Origin: Endomychus coccineus
Lineage: Eukaryota > Arthropoda > Insecta > Coleoptera > Endomychidae
Assembly: GCA_958510875.1 (NCBI GenBank)
Contig: OY294070.1
Location: 113,502,703 to 113,566,702, forward strand
Reading direction: 5' to 3'
Length of the DNA stretch: 64,000 nucleotides
The position numbers were made by a program, and so were the translations under genes. The notes beneath the pieces are model-generated. The model saw only the letters and a program-made list of their open reading frames with translations, did not search any database and had not been told where the DNA came from. Positions 31,806 through 42,569 of the stretch are shown here, piece by piece (position 1 is the stretch's first letter; every line of letters starts with the position of its first letter).

Positions 31806-32737
31806 AGCTTAGCTCTTTTAAATTATATCTATATTAAGTCTAAGATCGAAACGTCGTTATCGTTCTCGAAGTCGGTAGTTTAGATTAATTCGAAGTAGTC
31901 TAGTTTATTTTTCTATGCGGATATTTGACTCATATCGACAGATATTTGTCACTTGCACATCAAGGTTTTCTAGTAATGTATAACATGACCAATTATTAAA
32001 ATTTGATGAATAACTTTGCTTCTCCATCTATTATCTCATATTCGACAGTTATTAGTGTGGCACTTCTTTTCTTCATTCCATTATCTCATGAATTTGAAAC
32101 CGCTTTTCCGCAATTAAATTGGTGAAAAAAATATTTTTTATCTTGAATAGTAGACTTCCGCGGATAGCTAATTTTGAAAAATCTTGGCTTCCGGATGGAT
32201 TCCGCGTCACAATATCTCGACTTGATGGCCGACGTTTCGCCAACCATTACAGGTGGCATCTTCAGGACAGGCTTGAGGCTTGAGCTGAAATAGTGATGCC
32301 ACCTGTAATGTTTGGCATCAAGTCGAGATATTGTGACGTGGAATCCATCCGGAAGCCAAGATTTTTCAAAATTAGCTATCCGCGGAAGTCTACTATTCAA
32401 GATAAAAAATATTTTTTTCACCAATTTAATTGCGGAAAAGCGGTTTCAAATTCATGAGATAATGGAATGAAGAAAAGAAGTGCCACACTAATAACTGTCG
32501 AATATGAGATAATAGATGGAGAAGCAAAGTTATTCATCAAATTTTAATAATTGGTCATGTTATACATTACTAGAAAACCTTGATGTGCAAGTGACAAATA
32601 TCTGTCGATATGAGTCAAATATCCGCATAGAAAAATAAACTAGACTACTTCGAATTAATCTAAACTACCGACTTCGAGAACGATAACGACGTTTCGATCT
32701 TAGACTTAATATAGATATAATTTAAAAGAGCTAAGCT
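31806..32737. repeat. 932 bp near-perfect palindrome
   Basis: The left arm starts AGCTTAGCTCTTTTAAATTA at 31806 and the right arm ends with its exact reverse complement at 32737. Reading inward, almost every base agrees; I saw one substitution (GATTCCGCG versus GATTCCACG) and a small indel near the centre where the left arm has an extra GCCGACGTTTCGCC. The spacer near 32262-32300 is only a few tens of bases. No open frame is conserved in a meaningful way: the 112-codon frame across the centre reflects the symmetry. See the finding on the breakpoint. Confidence 0.93.
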
Positions 32738-32884
32738 AAGCCAAGATTTTTCAAATATTTTTAACTTTAGTAAAATGTCATCTTTCGTAATTATTTGCTA
32801 TTTCCGATATTTCCTCAATCATCTATATGTATATTAACATTTCTTTCTAAACTTCCCGAATATGTGAGAAAAATACCAACAATT

Positions 32885-34310
32885 TAGGAGACGCCGATAT
32901 CCATGAACTTCTGCTCAATTACCGCCCTGTAGACATCCTGACAACAGCACAAGACCAATAATCTGAAGGGATCGATATCCATGAACTTATGCTGCCACTA
33001 CTGTAGACATCTCGACTGCAACACAATACCAAAAATCTAGTACAGTTCAATATCCACGGACTTCTGCCTAATTACCACTGCTGTAGACATTCTGGCTGCA
33101 GTACAACATCAACAATCTGACATGGTGCTTTCCACAGACTTCTGCTCAAATACAACCACTTGTAGACATCCTGGTTACAAAACGATACCAACAATCTAGA
33201 ATAGACTGATATACACGGACTGCTGTCCAATTACCACCGCTGTAGACATTCTGGCTGCAGCACAACAGCAAAATTTTTAGATGTTGATTTCCACTGACTT
33301 CTGCTTAATTACCACCGTTATAGACATCCTGGCTGCAACACAATACCGACAAAATAGAAGAAGCCAATATCCACAAACTTCTGCATAATCACCACCACTA
33401 TAGACATTCGGGCTGTAACACAATATCAAAATTTTGAGATGTTGGTTTTCACTAACTTCTGCTCAATTACCACCGCTGTAGACATCCTAGCTACAATACA
33501 ATATCAACAATCTAGAAGAGACCGATATACAAGGACTTCTGTCCAATTACTACCGCTGTAGACATTCTGGCTGCAGTACAACATCAACAATCTGAGATGT
33601 TGCTGTTCACGGACTTCTTCTCAAATACAACCGCTGTAGACATCCTGGATGCAGCATAATATCAACAATATGAAATGTTGCTTTCCACGGACTTCTGCTC
33701 AAATACAACTGCTGTAGACATCCTGGCTACAACAGAATACCAACAGTCGAGAAGAGACCGATATACAAGGACTTCTGTCCAATTACTACCGATGTAGACA
33801 TTCTGGCTGCAGTACAACATCAACAATCTGAGATGTTGCTGTTCACGGACTTCTTCTCAAATACAACCGCTGTAGACATCCTGGATGCAGCACAATATCA
33901 ACAATATGAAATGTTGCTTTCCACGGACTTCTGCTCAAATACAACTGCTGTAGACATCCTGGCTACAACAGAATACCAACAGTCGAGAAGAGACCGATAT
34001 ACAAGGACTTCTGTCCAATTACTACCGATGTAGACATTCTGGCTGCAGTACAACATCAACAATCTGAGATGTTGCTTTCCACGGACTTCTGTTAAAACAC
34101 AACCGCTGTAGACATCCTGGCTACAATACAATAACAACAATCTAGAAGAGGTCGATATCCACGGACTTCTGCCTAATTACCACCGCTGTAGACATTCTGA
34201 CTGCAGCACAACAAAAATTTGAGATGTTGCGTTCCACTAATTTCTGCCCAAATACAACCGCTGTCGACCTCTTGGACACAGCCCAATGCCAACAATCTAC
34301 CGATATCTAT
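32885..34310. repeat. Satellite array, 78/80 bp monomers, 236 bp higher-order unit
   Basis: The word GTAGACAT recurs at 32929, 33003, 33083, 33162, 33242, 33320, 33400, 33478, 33558, 33636, 33714, 33794, 33872, 33950, 34030, 34108 and 34188. The steps are 74-80 bp, mostly alternating 80 and 78. Each monomer carries ACGGACTTCTG..CAA and TACCGCTGTAGACATCCTGG-like text. The three monomers at 33558-33793 and those at 33794-34029 are almost identical to each other, so a 236 bp trimer (80+78+78) has been duplicated. The outer monomers are more diverged, as expected for homogenisation from the centre. Confidence 0.95.
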
Positions 34311-34319
34311 CAATTAAGT

Positions 34320-35490
34320 CTTCCGTGAAAACATATGACTGTTTCTCCTCATCATTATGATTCTTTGTATCAAACAATTCATAAAGAAATTTATTCAACT
34401 TGATCCCAGCTAACTAACTTCCTGAAAGTACCTACATCATAAGGAGAACAACAAGTTTTAAAGCTCTTCGCATCATTATCAAAATAAGGGTTTTTAGTTT
34501 GATGATGATGCTATGAGCACATAAACTGCAGTAACAATTATTATTGTTCTAATAAAGTTTTAGTAAAAGGTAAAAAAAGTATGATTGTCATCTGAAAATA
34601 ATCGTAAGGTCCAACATCATGGAACACAATTATCTTCACGTCTAAAAGAATGAAAATGTTTATTTTAACTCTTCACGATGCATGTAAATATATGAAGCGT
34701 TGGAGATTTACTGCGAGGCAAATAAAACCAAGTATACTTAAACACTTGGTCGTACCTACTTAGTGTTTTCAATTAATAGTGGAGCTTTCCTCAAGGTCTA
34801 ATTACTCATTCTAGAATAGCAAGAGCGACGTCTACTTAAAATACCCACTTCGTTACCTGTGTAAACAATCTACTTGTACATGTTATGTTTTTAATTATAA
34901 TAAAGGTTAATAATAAAGGTAAGTACACAGACTGTAAAAATATTTCTATTATCTTCTAGTACTATAACGTAGACTCATCATTATGAAACTAATAGGAGAT
35001 TATACTGCTCCTAAGGGGGTCATAAAATGGACGTGCTTACGTCAGTTTCTATTATCCGTGAACACACACGCTGTTGGTCAGCAGTAATATCAACATAATA
35101 TATTAAATAGAAGGACATGCACAAAAATATTGACCGCGCAAAATGTTAACAAAGGGCGTTATGAGTTGTTATAATAAGAATGTAAAACTGTAAAAATAGG
35201 GTGTTTTTAATAGACAGTTTTAAACATTAAGCTTTATGCACTTTGTGCAAAAACTTATCCGATGTTGAAGTATATCAGCGTACGATGGTATTACTAAATA
35301 AATCTCCTTGAAAAATGCAGCGGCGATTTGGAGAAAGAAAACTTTGTTGTATGCCAACATTTGCTTCTAAATACCCAAAAACTAAACATACGAGTGTCAA
35401 ATTATTATTTATATTTTATTAGACACAGATGTTTAATAAAAAATAGAACTTCTCCTGGTTTAACATATTCACCGTTAATAAGCTATAAAA
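34320..35490. other. No gene recognised
   Basis: AT-rich sequence between the satellite and a Penelope-type terminal motif. No supported feature. Confidence 0.5.
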
Positions 35491-35491
35491 G

Positions 35492-35605
35492 AGTTCACAC
35501 ACTGGATATATTATAATACAATTGATAAGAAATAATCACACTAAAAATACTATTGAAGCACTGAGGACCTTCCAGCAACCAAGTAGCTGTCATCAGAGTA
35601 AACTA
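35492..35605 (-). repeat. Penelope-type terminal motif, copy B
   Basis: On the minus strand the text is AGTTTACTCTGATGACAGCT, then ACTTGGTTGCTGGAAGGTCC, with AGTGTGATTATTTCTTAT downstream. CTGATGA followed by a 7-3-7 stem-loop (CAGCTAC-TTG-GTTGCTG) and a GAAG/GAAA box resembles the hammerhead ribozyme core known from Penelope-like elements. A Penelope-like body lies 1.1 kb to the right. Confidence 0.6.
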
Positions 35606-35639
35606 AATTATAAATCGTTTTCTGAATTTTTCTAAAGAA

Positions 35640-36530
35640 ATTAATGTTCCATCGAGGCTGCCTCAGGGATCACATTTAGGACCATTGCTGTTTCTTCTTT
35701 TCATCAACGATATAAAGTATGTTTTCAAAATATGTCGTTTTTTGCTTTATGCCTATGATTTGAAACTTTTCTATGTCATTGAATCTGTTTTAGATGCTCT
35801 AACAGTTCAAAAAGAGTTAACAGAAATTTATATATGGTGCAACGAAAATGGGATGGAGTTCAATGTTGATAAATGCTTTGTAATGAGGTTTTATGGAACC
35901 AATAGTTTTGTGGATTTCGATTATCATATCAATAACAATATCTTAGTTAGTAAAACAGAAATAAGGGATCTTGGTGTTATTATAGACAGAAAGCTTACTT
36001 TTAATGCAAATTGTGATTATATAGTTAATTAAGCACTTAAGTCCTCAGGTTTTATAAAAAAAGTTTCTAACGATTTTCATTACATTGTTTCTATAAGATC
36101 TCTTTACACAGCATTGGTGCGTCCGCACCTTGAGTATTGCGTCTATATGGTCCCCTTCTTATAATGTTCATCGCATGAGGATTGAAAGGGTTCAACATAA
36201 GTTCTTCAGATTTGCCGCCTATAAAATGAATATTAGATTTCGTGACTGTAATTTCAATTACGACTTGGTTGAATCTATTCTAAACATTGAAAAATTTACA
36301 TGAAGTAGAAATCACAATGATCCAAAATTTTTATTCAAATTCATTAATGGGTTAGCTAACTGGCCTGATTTACTGTCTCAAATTAATTTCCGCATTCCCC
36401 AAAGAAGTACCCGCTAATATTAATATTTTTCACATACCATATAGCAGAACAAACTGCCTAATGCATTCTCCATTATTTCCGTATTTTAACTACCGCAAAT
36501 CATTATTCAAATCTCAATTTTTGGAATATT
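35640..36530 (+). pseudogene. CR1/Jockey-like LINE RT, C-terminal part
   Basis: The sequence begins within RT at LPQGSHLGPLLFLLFINDI, followed by FLLYAYDLKLFYVIE, where the YADD box reads YAYD and lacks one catalytic Asp. Then come WCNENGMEFNVDKCFVMRF and IRDLGVIIDRKLTFNANCDY. Downstream, in shifted frames, are SLYTALVRPHLEYCV and IPYSRTNCLMHSPLFPYF. The order and wording parallel the open frame at 9877-12423, so this is an older, 5'-truncated relative of the same LINE group. Confidence 0.82.
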
Positions 36531-36689
36531 TTCTTGGTTGCTTTTCAAAGGGCTTTAACTTGCTCAACATAGATAAATTATGTAATTTCGATCGTATGTA
36601 CATGTCTGTGTATATTTGTAATGTAACTTTTTTATTCTTTTATTTTTTTTACGATACATTATATTTTACTAAATTTGTTATACTGTAAA

Positions 36690-38010
36690 AGAGTGCCTGT
36701 CGATAATAATGTAAACAATGAGGTACCCTCAACTGGAGATAAGTTGGAAGTTATTAAATTGCTTTTTCGTTTATACATTTCCATCCCTTCTAAATGACCT
36801 AGATATTTGTCTGTACTGTGTTTTAAAAGTAATAAACTTTCTTGAGAAATGGTGTAACCTGTAGTCACAATATGTTCTGCTGCCGCTGATTATTCACCAT
36901 TATTTTTCTTCATATGGGCAAAAGGTTCCTTATAACGAGTTAAAAAATGTTCCTTCCAGTTTAACCCACATAGCATTTTCAACATGACTCACAATTGATT
37001 TTGTAAATCCCGGATTTGTCGAAATTGGAAACCTTATCAAAGGTATGACCTAAACGGTGTTTTAGCTTGTTCTTACATCTATGAACTGGTTGTATTGCAA
37101 ATTTAGGAAACAAACAGTGGAATTTATTAATTACTGGAGAATGATGAGACTATTTTATTGAAGTATTTGAAGGTAATGGCTCTAGTTTGGCTAGTTGGCT
37201 ACGTTCCAATTTACTTTTTTGCTTAGAAATTTAATTATTGAGCAAAGATTTGTGGTAACCATTGTCCAACGCAAATTGCTGAATTTTCTCAACTTCGTTA
37301 TCATAATTTTTCTGGCTCAAAAGGACGTTCAATAATAATCTATGAACTAGACTATTAAACGGAGCTATTTTATATCTAAATAGTGTAGAAGAATCCGCCG
37401 GGGTATACCTATTTGTTTGAGTGGATTTTCTGTAATGTTGAAATACAAGTGATTACCATGTTTTATAATGTTAATATCTAGGAAAGGAAGCTGATTATCT
37501 GTTTCTATTTTGACAGTGAATCTCAGTGAATCAAATTGGCTACTAAGCTTGTTGAAAAACCCATGTAAATCAAAATCTTTACTTGTAATCGCGAAAATGT
37601 CATCAGCATATCTATATTAAACTTTTGGGAACTGATTCAATTTTGATTTTAAGGAGGTTCCAAGTTCGCTTAGAGGAATATTGGCAAAAAAGGAGAGAGT
37701 GGATTGCTCATCGTATATCCGCTCGTTTGGTTTTGTTAAATAATTTTGCTCCATTCATAAAGTTGTAAGGATCACGTATTCTGTACAATTTCTAATTTCT
37801 ACCGGGGCCTCTAATTTTTGAAAGTCATTACTTCAGAATGTTTATCGACTCAGCGATTGGAGTATTTGTTAATAGTGAAACAACATCAAATGAAACGAGA
37901 GTATCACCAGGTTCAATTTTGAAATCTTTCCATTTTGAAATAAGTTCCAAAGAGTTTTTCACAGACAAACTTGGTACGGCTTGGAAGTTGGTAAATTTAG
38001 TTACTCTAAA
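36690..38010 (-). pseudogene. Penelope-like element: RT and GIY-YIG endonuclease (relic)
   Basis: Reading leftward from about 38010, the frames give FKIEPGDTLVSFDVVSLLTN, the signature RT start of Penelope-like elements, then YADDIFAITSKDFDLHGFF (37610-37555), DNQLPFLDINIIKHGNH, a NRYTPADSSTLFRYKIAPFN block and FALDNGYHKSLLN. After more breaks comes GIYKINCESC followed by KCYVG near 37000, which is the GIY-YIG endonuclease, then EPFAHMKKNNGE and EHIVTTGYTISQESLLLL. RT followed by GIY-YIG is diagnostic for Penelope-like retroelements. Frameshifts and stops throughout make it inactive. A short second piece lies at 49231-49350. Confidence 0.9.
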
Positions 38011-38049
38011 ATTCGTAACTGAAAATCATAATAAGGATGATTAATTTTG

Positions 38050-39090
38050 AATGTAGGTAAGCGCAAAAATTTTTTTGTTATATATTTCTAAGTTTATAAA
38101 ATAAATATGTGAAAATTGGTTACATGTACTTAATGTAACTATTTATCAAGTGACAGTAATTATTACGTTAAAAAATGTCCACCATAATTCACTCCAAGTG
38201 GAAAAAATGTCCGTATTTTCTATAAAATACTAGATTTTATCGAGTCACCGATTGAGTACGAAATGAAATTTCTTTAAATTTGGGGCCGTTGTGGAGTATT
38301 TTGTCCATATATTTTTTTTTGTGTGCCTTTTCTTCTCATTATGTGAACAATTTTAACGTCATCATTAAATGATTATTACTCATATTTATACGTTCCTTCA
38401 TTCGGAAATCTTTCTTGAATTTTTTTTCTGAAGTATGCTAACTCAAAAGCCTCCTCAAAGTTTCGATAATGACTTATATCTGCTTGAATTACCGCCGCTT
38501 CAAGGATTTAATGCTTAAAAAATTCCATTTTACATATTAATCGAAATCCAGCGGTTTATTATTTGCCACCCGAGATGTGGGATTGGCTCATTGGCTTGGT
38601 TTTATATATCGTTGTACAAGCCGTTGGTGTAAATAATTCAGATCTAACCGGCATCCGCATCCTGACTGATTACATAGCTTCAACAATCAATCAGCATTCA
38701 GTGTTGAGCAATTGGGCTGCACTAAAAAGGACTTTATATATTAAAAAGTAATAACGTTGCCCTATAATTAACTCAACTATTTGTAAAATTATAAGGCCAG
38801 CGGTCATATAAATTCATATGATTGGGATCCATTACTCCGAACGTGTTAAAATTACCATTCTTATTAATTCAATATAACACTACGTAACATCGATGGAATT
38901 AAGCGGTAAACACGAACTGGAAATAGAGTTGAGAGATGCCCATAATGTTAACAACTCAACCAGTTCAATGAAGCAATACCACCCTAATAATACACGATAT
39001 CCTAGACTCTTTCTACTTCTATGTCCAATTCATATCTAAATGCCACGGCCCTAAAATCGTAATTCAACGAAAGAAATTCATTGCTTATGC
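38050..39090. other. No gene recognised
   Basis: No motif-bearing frame; one 62-codon plus frame at 38563 has no recognisable features. Confidence 0.5.
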
Positions 39091-39094
39091 ACTA

Positions 39095-40250
39095 ATATGA
39101 GTAAGAGTACGAGTAAGAGTATTTATTGCATGTATAAACTATTGTTTACAATTTGTAAAATAAAACATGAAAATTGTATACTATATATGTATATAAAAAA
39201 AGATTTAAAATGTAGTTAATAATGTATATGGAACACAGAATGAACTTAACAAGTCTGAGTGGACATGTATGGCATGCCATACAAAATTTATATGAACTCA
39301 TTCAAAACTATTTAAAACAATCAATTGGCCAATGGGGCAACAAAAATTCTTTTATCGAGTAGAATGCATGATTAAGAAAGATTTTTTTAATGTGGGCTTA
39401 GAAACGTTGAGTGAGCCTCTTTCAGCTTCTTGGGTAGCTTGTTCATAAATATTTTACTATAATAGTTAGCAGAACAGCGACTAGAATCTAATCTTAAGTA
39501 GTCAATATGAATATTATGGCAACATCTAGTGTTATAATTATGCAGATTATTATTAAAAACATGTGTATCAGACGACATACCCATTAGTATGCAATTATAA
39601 ATATATAGTGACGAGAAAGTCATAATTTTGAAATCAATTAAAATGTTTCTAACGTCATCTCTAAAACGTTTCTTTGTTAAGATTCTCAACTATTTTCTTT
39701 GAAGGCCAAAAATCCTATTCGAATGAGGTGAATTACCCCAGCCTGTCAGGGCATATGACATATGCGACTGAATAAGGAAGAAGTATGCCATGCGCATCGC
39801 CTCTTCAGGCAAGTAGTTTACTAAATTTCTTATCAAGAAAATATTAATAAATTTGGTTAGCTACACTGTCAATATGACATTCCCAACTAAGGACTGGATC
39901 AAATAAGATACCCAAAATCTTTATATAGTCAGGGTTTTCAAAAGTAATGTTTCTGTGTATGAATAACATTATGCCAGTTTTATCAAGGTTTACGGACAGT
40001 TCATTTGCACAAAACCAATCAAAAAGACTTTCTTGAGAATCGTTCAAGCAAGCCACCAAATCCCTTTCATTATTCTCGCTTCGAACCATACTGGTGTCAT
40101 CAGTAAAGAGCAGGAGATCAGCCGCTCTCACCGCCTGAACCAGATCATTAATGTAAATAAGGAACAGTAGCGGACCAAGGACAGATCCCTGTGGAACTCC
40201 ACTGACAACCTCACTATGTTCATTAAGTAACAAATAATCACCATTATCCA
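39095..40250 (-). pseudogene. Jockey/BS-like LINE RT, C-terminal part
   Basis: The minus-strand frame (40251-39844) reads SGVPQGSVLGPLLFLIYIND, then LLLFTDDTSMV, where the YADD box has become FTDD but keeps both Asp. It continues WFCANELSVNLDKTGIMLF and YIKILGILFDPVLSWECHID. After a frameshift, AMRMAYFFLIQSHMSYALT and IFGLQRK follow, then 39689-39387 carries LHNYNTRCCHNIHIDYLRLD and SKIFMNKLPKKLKEA. The 3' end appears to be an AATAAATAC signal and CTTACTC repeats at about 39095-39135. The element is 5' truncated at the RT PQG motif, where Penelope-type terminal sequence begins. Confidence 0.83.
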
Positions 40251-40311
40251 CTAAAATACTTAAATTACCGAGGACCTTTCATCTACCAAGTAGCCATCAT
40301 CAGAGTAAACT
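40251..40311 (-). repeat. Penelope-type terminal motif, copy C
   Basis: On the minus strand it reads AGTTTACTCTGATGATGGCT, then ACTTGGTAGATGAAAGGTCC. It has the best CTGATGA ... GAAA pair of the five copies. It abuts the truncated 5' end of the minus-strand LINE. Confidence 0.6.
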
Positions 40312-40630
40312 ATACTAGGTCATAAGACCCTAAACTAAAGAAACAGTAGCAACGTAATCTACTTGATAGCAATTCAAGCTACCTTGGTTAGAGAAGACTC
40401 GGTATTTCATTTTCGCCGCTAGAGCTGCTGCCCTTTAGACACAACGTGGTAGTTACATAAAAAGCGGCTGCTAGCGTTTAACCAACCTATAATTAAATTT
40501 CGTTATCCAACCTGATGAGTAGCACACTGGTTACCTTTGTTTAAAGGAAGAAATGGAATACAAAAATTACGTAAATTACAAAAAATTTTATTAAAAATAA
40601 TAATCCTAAATGATCGGTTAAGGATGGCCG
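40312..40630. other. No gene recognised
   Basis: Short unassigned stretch between the Penelope-type motif and an R1-like LINE 3' piece. Confidence 0.4.
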
Positions 40631-40631
40631 A

Positions 40632-41305
40632 GAAAAGCCAGATATAACGGGTCACTGTCGTCTTAAGAAACACATTCATATTATGGGCATCGCAGATGAT
40701 CCTATACAGGGTGTTTCAAAAAATGGTGGCCCCGTTGCAAGGATAGGTAGAAATAAGTGGGGTTTGCTTAGTAAAAAATTTTCGTAACGGCATCCGTGTT
40801 CTAGATACAGGATGTTGTAAAAAATGGAGAGCTCCATCATGCACAAAAAAGTTATGTTTGAAACTACTCGCTCCTAACCGTGTTATTACCGCCCTCTGTG
40901 AGAGTCAGATATAAAAATAAATTCATGTGATGTGTCAGCTTCCAAAACATATTCATACAAAATTTCATAACAATGTTGCCAGTAGTTTCGACATAATCGT
41001 AAATAATGTTTTATACAATTTTTTTACACCCCTCATCTTGAATAGGGATGCCATTACAAATTTTTTTTACTTAGCAGACCCCACTTATTTTTCAGTGTTC
41101 TGCCGGTCCTAGCAGCGGAACCACCTTTTTTGAAACACCCTGTATCTAGGATATGCAGAGAGGTAGGATAAACTGCCTCTCACATCCTGTTGGAATGCCC
41201 TGCTTTGATATACCTCAGGTACCGTTACTGCTGTGAAGCAAAACTGGGGGTTAAGCCCCCTCCCCTTGAATGATGATGATGATGAAAGGTCCTGTCCTCT
41301 TCCCA
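40632..41305 (+). pseudogene. R1-like LINE C-terminal zinc-knuckle region, split by a MITE
   Basis: The left part reads TGHCRLKKHIHIMGIADDP and stops at the MITE. The right part resumes in the same frame with ISRICREVG, a stop, then TASHILLECPALIYLRYRY. Together these match the zinc-knuckle tail of R1-like LINEs; compare TGHCHLNKHLHTMGIVEDP and CSRCGEADETASHILAECP in the copy at 18971-19504. The 3' end is a (TGATGA)n run at about 41266-41286. The first Cys of the knuckle is Ser here, and one codon has become a stop. Confidence 0.85.
40707..41142. mobile_element. 436 bp MITE with about 90 bp TIRs, TA target duplication
   Basis: The left end CAGGGTGTTTCAAAAAATGG and the reverse complement of the right end CAGGGTGTTTCAAAAAAGGT agree for about 90 bp, including GTAACGGCATC versus GTAATGGCATC. 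TA flanks both sides (40705-40706 and 41143-41144). Removing the element plus one TA restores the host LINE frame. No transposase is inside. The element at 62577-63092 is the same family. Confidence 0.9.
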
Positions 41306-41639
41306 ACCCCGGAAGGCCGCTCCTCGGTGTTGGTCCTATTTTAAATTCCAATTGTGATATTAAGAAATGTTATCTTGAAATTGGGATCGTTTTATTCATA
41401 AATAAAAGTTGAACTTATGGAAGTTGTTACTTAACAACGCTTAAAATACTGCGTGTCTTAGTTTGAGGTTTTCGCACGCTTCTTGGTTCATTAGACAAGG
41501 ATTATGATGCAGGTATAATAAAAATAATTGTTAGACAGAAAGACAAATAGATCTAGTCATGTTCTAACTTGGTGTCTACCGACATCCCCAACCAACCGAA
41601 AATTCCGTAGCTCTCGGAAGAGGACCCCGAGGAGATAAA

Positions 41640-42560
41640 CGCCTTGTCCAATGGACTTCTCGACATTCATCAGGGCAACGAGGACCCAGGTAACTCTACT
41701 AGGGCCCTCTGCGATGGAAGAGAGAACAGTGCAAAATACTGCACCCCTCTCCGAAATATGGACAGTACGGGGGACTACTTGGTCCTTCGGTCCTTCCTAG
41801 ACCACGTGCCTACCCCAAACAGGAGGCATGCTACACTACTGTGCCTTTGAGGCAGAGAGATGTAAGGATAGAGTGCGCTAGCAACCATAAGCCTAACGTT
41901 AAAAAAATGACCGAGGTTAGACGAACTAACAGCTAGAAGATTTGTCCCCTCTCTTTACTAAATATCGTCCCACACACCGTATTATACAATATAAGCTGTT
42001 GAGGAGTAGTGGATTTCTCGCTAGACAAAATCCCACCACCATCCAATTATATATCTTAAGCTCGGTCACTAAAATAGTCGCTCGCGGTTTCTATCCTTAC
42101 ATCCCTCTGCTCTGAGGCTGATGAGGTGCCAAGAGAATGCATCTTCATGAAAGGTGCCGACGCCTTTCCGTTGCAGGACTTCTCTCACAGGATGTGGCAT
42201 CTCGTGGAAGGAGTCAGAATGAAGGTGGTGGTTTGATCTGCATACTTCCCCAACAATCCTCCACCTGCGGATGTCGTCGAATTAGGTATATGTTGTGAGG
42301 GGCAGAGAGTGCCACTATTTCAAAGATGCGACGCCAACTCTCCTCAAACGGTGCGAGGGAGCTGGGATGTCAATTCGAGAAGGACAGCGCTATTGGAGTT
42401 CCTTACGTTCACTCAGTTGGAGGTCCTCAATACTTACTCCACCCCCGCAGGCAGCTAGTAATTGACCTAATCTTAGCAAATACAAATCATTTTACCGATG
42501 ATTACCGGGAATTCATTCTCTCGAAACAAATTATGTTGCTTTCAAGTAACATAATTTAAT
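41640..42560 (+). pseudogene. R1-like LINE endonuclease domain, split by a short element
   Basis: After the inserted element the plus frame reads FEADEVPRECIFMKGADAFP, then VRMKVVV, AYFPNNPPPADVVELG, and (in a shifted frame) TALLEFLTFTQLEVLN and LILANTNHFTDDYREFILSK. These parallel the APE-type endonuclease of R1-like LINEs, with the S-A-Y-F-P and C-D-A-N blocks recognisable; RCDANSPQTVRGSWDVNSR contains the catalytic Asp-Asn pair. The upstream 41640-41840 stretch is more decayed. The piece stops near 42560 before the RT. Confidence 0.72.
41853..42109. mobile_element. 257 bp hAT/P-type MITE with 8 bp target duplication
   Basis: The left end CAGAGAGATGTAAGGATAGA and the reverse complement of the right end CAGAGGGATGTAAGGATAGA differ at one of 20 bases. 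The flanking octamers CTTTGAGG (41845-41852) and CTCTGAGG (42110-42117) agree at seven of eight positions. CAGAG-type tips plus 8 bp duplications suggest hAT. No transposase is inside. The host is the R1-like endonuclease relic. Confidence 0.85.
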
Positions 42561-42569
42561 TTTCAAAAT

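Noticed and set aside
32086..32424. 112-codon minus-strand frame across the palindrome centre
   Set aside because: It lies inside a near-perfect palindrome, so both strands show mirror frames. There is no domain and no upstream context.
32885..34310. Regular repeats that could be mistaken for a CRISPR array
   Set aside because: The monomers follow each other without unique spacers, the unit is 78-80 bp and the setting is a eukaryotic genome. It is satellite DNA.
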